Made by a program: the position numbers and the translations under genes. Of a stretch of 64,000 nt of DNA, positions 61,921-64,000 are shown one piece after another. The notes beneath the pieces are model-generated. The model was not told the DNA's origin, searched no databases, and saw only the letters and a program-made list of their open reading frames with translations. The stretch's first letter is position 1. Each line of letters starts with the position of its first letter. The DNA is from Paenibacillus sp. PastM-3 (lineage in GTDB: Bacteria; Bacillota; Bacilli; Paenibacillales; Paenibacillaceae): positions 496,001-560,000 of the forward strand of contig NZ_JARXXP010000001.1 in NCBI RefSeq assembly GCF_029893965.1, in the 5' to 3' direction.

Positions 61921-64000
61921 CTACAGGTTGAATTTAATGTTTAACAGGTCCCGGAAGGCCTCTTCCGGAATATCCAGATCAGAGAGTATATAAAACTGCG
62001 GTGTGCTGAACATCGTATCTCCGTCTCTCAGGTGCAGCTGCTCTGTTATAAAAGAGGAAATAACATGCGTATTAACCAACAACTCAGGTGTTGCTTTGTC
62101 CGGACAGGAAACCTGGCTCATCCGCTGCTTCCGCTCATCTGAGCTGAATTGAATGATGCCGCTCGAGCTTATAGTTTCATTTTGAACTCTCCCGGCCTTG
62201 TATGTGATTCTTTCACCGGCCGCATTCTTCACCGTCCCCCTGCTGCTCTTCAGCACGTTGCCGGTTTTATAAAAACCTAGGGTGTGCAATGTCACGGGTT
62301 GAAGGGGTGCACCGGTATTCTGCACGATTTGAACCACAGATGCAAGCACCGGTACACCAGGCAGCAGCAGAAAGTAATGATTAAGCGTAAGCCCTTGTAA
62401 TTTGCGGTTATGAGTAACCTTGATGCTAACCAGGATACCTGACCATCCATTGCCTTTGCTGTCAGTCAACCCGGCAAAAGCAGCTTCTCGCGGCTCCTCC
62501 TGAAGGCTAAGCCTGGATAGACCCTCAACTCCGGCTATTATACCGCCGGTCCACGGATTCCACCACGACTTGGGCTGTGGTAACGGATAGGAGGAGTCGA
62601 GCCATTCCTGGCCCTGATATTGCAGGGAAAACAGAGCCGGCGCAAAGCTGCTGTCAGCCTTAATCTGCAGCACTCCGTTGTCGGCAGTAAGTACCTCACC
62701 CTGTTCTGAGCGGCTCACCTGCCGCTTCACTTCATCCCCGGATACAGGGATCACCAGAAAGCTTTCTGTAGAATGATAGGTTTCCATATCAAGCTGCAGC
62801 TGAAGCATATCGGCCTCCCCCTGTCTGCCGGAAAGAAGCGGAAGACTGGTCTCTGCCAGCTGCTCAGCGGCACGAATCACCCGGCTATGCGGCACAATGC
62901 TGCCAGCCGCTGAAGACAAAGAGATATCCCCTTCCAGGAAGCTCATTTTCTGCTCCTGCAGCTGCAGCTCAGACGCCCCGCTGATAAACGGATTCCCTCC
63001 GTTCAAGCTAATCTTCAGCTGAGAGGACGTATCCGGTCTCCCGGAACGGGAATGCCCTTGCTGCAGCGCAAAGGAACGGAAATCTTGCCAATTGCTCCAA
63101 GTGCCCAGCGCGATCCGCAGCGCCCCAGTCTGTACCGTGCGGTCAGCCGCTATGTGTTCAATCGGATGCTCCACTGCATATAACCAGTGATCCCGTATTA
63201 AGGTGCGGTCAGCCGGCCAGACAATGCCCCGGGTCATTTTACCGTCATCTGCATACAGCCAGTTTTCCGTCAGCTTCTGCACATCCCAGTAGTCGGGGCT
63301 GGCTGCATGAACGCCCTGATTCAGGTCAATGTATTGACTGCAATAGGGAATGACGGCTCCTTCCAGGCTGAAGCCAAAGCTTTCCTTGAGATGGAGCGGT
63401 TCAGTAAAATCTGCACCCGACTGGTTATGAAGCTGGTGATACCGTTCAATAATACCGTTCCTGTGAAGCTTGATTACTGTCGTTAAAAGCAGACCTTCCC
63501 GTGTGGAATCCAGCTTATAACGGGCTTCCAGCACCATTGCTTCTCCATCCGGGTAAGTAGTCACCTGCTCCGCTGTCGACTTTTTGAATTCGTTCGTATA
63601 CGGCAGGCCGAACTTCGGAAACATCAGCCCCAGCGCTTTTTGCCGGTCTTCATACAGCTCCAGTGTGTTACTGGATCTGTCCAGATGCGCCGAATACCGG
63701 CCGTTGCTGATAAGCCAGCCCTTGTCTGTCTTACCGCCGATGGCAACCTCCGTTCCGGGAAACACCAGACTAACCTCCTGCTCAATCACGGCAGCTTCCG
63801 GACTTCCACTATGGGCAGTAATGGCCAGCCTCGGATTCCAAATCCCATACTCCTTAAGTTGTGCGGATACGGTCAGAGTTTTGCGGGCTTTTGCCGGAAC
63901 CGTGATCTGGACAGCAGGCTGATCAAATGCCAGTACGGCATCCTCCGGCAGGCTGAAGCTGAACAATGTCTCCGTAGCATATTCATTCTCGGCTGTTATA
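61921..64000 (-). CDS. Large uncharacterised protein, 5' end outside the window
   Basis: The frame is open from the right edge, so the start is missing; at least 693 residues remain. A TTG at 63966 is only an internal candidate. The first about 70 visible residues (SFSLPEDAVLAFDQPAVQ; TVPAKARKTLTVSAQLK) look like an Ig-like or NEW3-type beta-sandwich. The rest is rich in beta strands and aromatic residues (SWWNPWTGGI; YHQLHNQSGADF), as in carbohydrate-active proteins, but I cannot name a family. No catalytic motif is clear. It is likely the first part of an operon with the amidohydrolase and the FAD enzyme. Confidence 0.75.
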   Translation of the reverse strand, partial: ITAENEYATETLFSFSLPEDAVLAFDQPAVQITVPAKARKTLTVSAQLKEYGIWNPRLAITAHSGSPEAAVIEQEVSLVFPGTEVAIGGKTDKGWLISNGRYSAHLDRSSNTLELYEDRQKALGLMFPKFGLPYTNEFKKSTAEQVTTYPDGEAMVLEARYKLDSTREGLLLTTVIKLHRNGIIERYHQLHNQSGADFTEPLHLKESFGFSLEGAVIPYCSQYIDLNQGVHAASPDYWDVQKLTENWLYADDGKMTRGIVWPADRTLIRDHWLYAVEHPIEHIAADRTVQTGALRIALGTWSNWQDFRSFALQQGHSRSGRPDTSSQLKISLNGGNPFISGASELQLQEQKMSFLEGDISLSSAAGSIVPHSRVIRAAEQLAETSLPLLSGRQGEADMLQLQLDMETYHSTESFLVIPVSGDEVKRQVSRSEQGEVLTADNGVLQIKADSSFAPALFSLQYQGQEWLDSSYPLPQPKSWWNPWTGGIIAGVEGLSRLSLQEEPREAAFAGLTDSKGNGWSGILVSIKVTHNRKLQGLTLNHYFLLLPGVPVLASVVQIVQNTGAPLQPVTLHTLGFYKTGNVLKSSRGTVKNAAGERITYKAGRVQNETISSSGIIQFSSDERKQRMSQVSCPDKATPELLVNTHVISSFITEQLHLRDGDTMFSTPQFYILSDLDIPEEAFRDLLNIKFNL

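Noticed and set aside
1..64000. CRISPR array, tRNA, rRNA, insertion sequence or prophage
   Set aside because: I looked for regular spaced repeats, tRNA-like folds, transposase motifs and phage genes and found none that I could support.

Overview
The window looks like a chromosomal segment of a low-to-moderate GC Firmicute, most probably Paenibacillus or a close relative. The reasons are strong GGAGG-type ribosome sites, sigma-A promoters, frequent TTG and GTG starts, a bacillithiol gene pair (yojF-bshB2), RNase J, a YwiC-family protein, Nre-type nitrate regulation, and many sugar and glycoside genes. I saw no rRNA, tRNA, CRISPR array, transposase or phage gene. The genus assignment is inference.

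Layout. 1-5.5 kb: an OmpR/HisKA two-component pair followed by a heterodimeric ABC exporter. 5.5-9.8 kb: cardiolipin synthase and a Mn/Zn-type ABC uptake operon with a clear promoter and MntR-like operator, whose binding-protein gene is frameshifted. 9.9-16 kb: a polyol dehydrogenase, a ribose-type ABC importer and a ROK repressor. 16.4-21.2 kb: GNAT, LysR, a divergent MFS pump, a LysR remnant and yojF-bshB2. 21.4-23.6 kb: an amino-acid ABC importer. 23.9-40.2 kb: nitrate respiration, with ywiC, an internally deleted acetolactate synthase, narK(PAS)-moeA-moaA, narGHJI-nreABC plus a short hemerythrin-like fragment, a divergent HHE protein, and a flavin-reductase-like protein. 40.2-53.2 kb: glycan use, with GH5, an unknown protein, a chemoreceptor, a cysteine-less ROK protein, a protein with a deoxyribosyltransferase-like domain, GH2, two Gfo/Idh/MocA oxidoreductases and an RpiR regulator. 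53.2-64 kb: a PQQ-type sugar dehydrogenase lipoprotein, YjbR, RNase J, a LysE exporter, an APC permease, a DUF2188-like protein, a nitroreductase, a FAD oxidoreductase, an amidohydrolase and a large protein cut by the window edge.

The most coherent system is nitrate respiration. NarGHJI reduces nitrate at the membrane, MoaA and MoeA serve molybdenum cofactor synthesis, NarK moves nitrate and nitrite, and NreABC senses nitrate (NreA GAF) and oxygen (NreB, CX2C-X11-CX2C). I find paired GGG-N4-CCC palindromes 21-23 bp apart upstream of narK, narG and the divergent hemerythrin-like gene. At narK and narG they sit at nearly the same distances from candidate -10 boxes, so they are good NreC-site candidates and define a small local regulon. 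NarK carries an unusual C-terminal PAS domain.

Three genes look broken: the metal-binding lipoprotein (about 10 nt lost), the acetolactate synthase (about 270 codons lost) and a LysR regulator (N-terminus lost). Start codons were moved inward from the longest open frame where a ribosome site favoured it.
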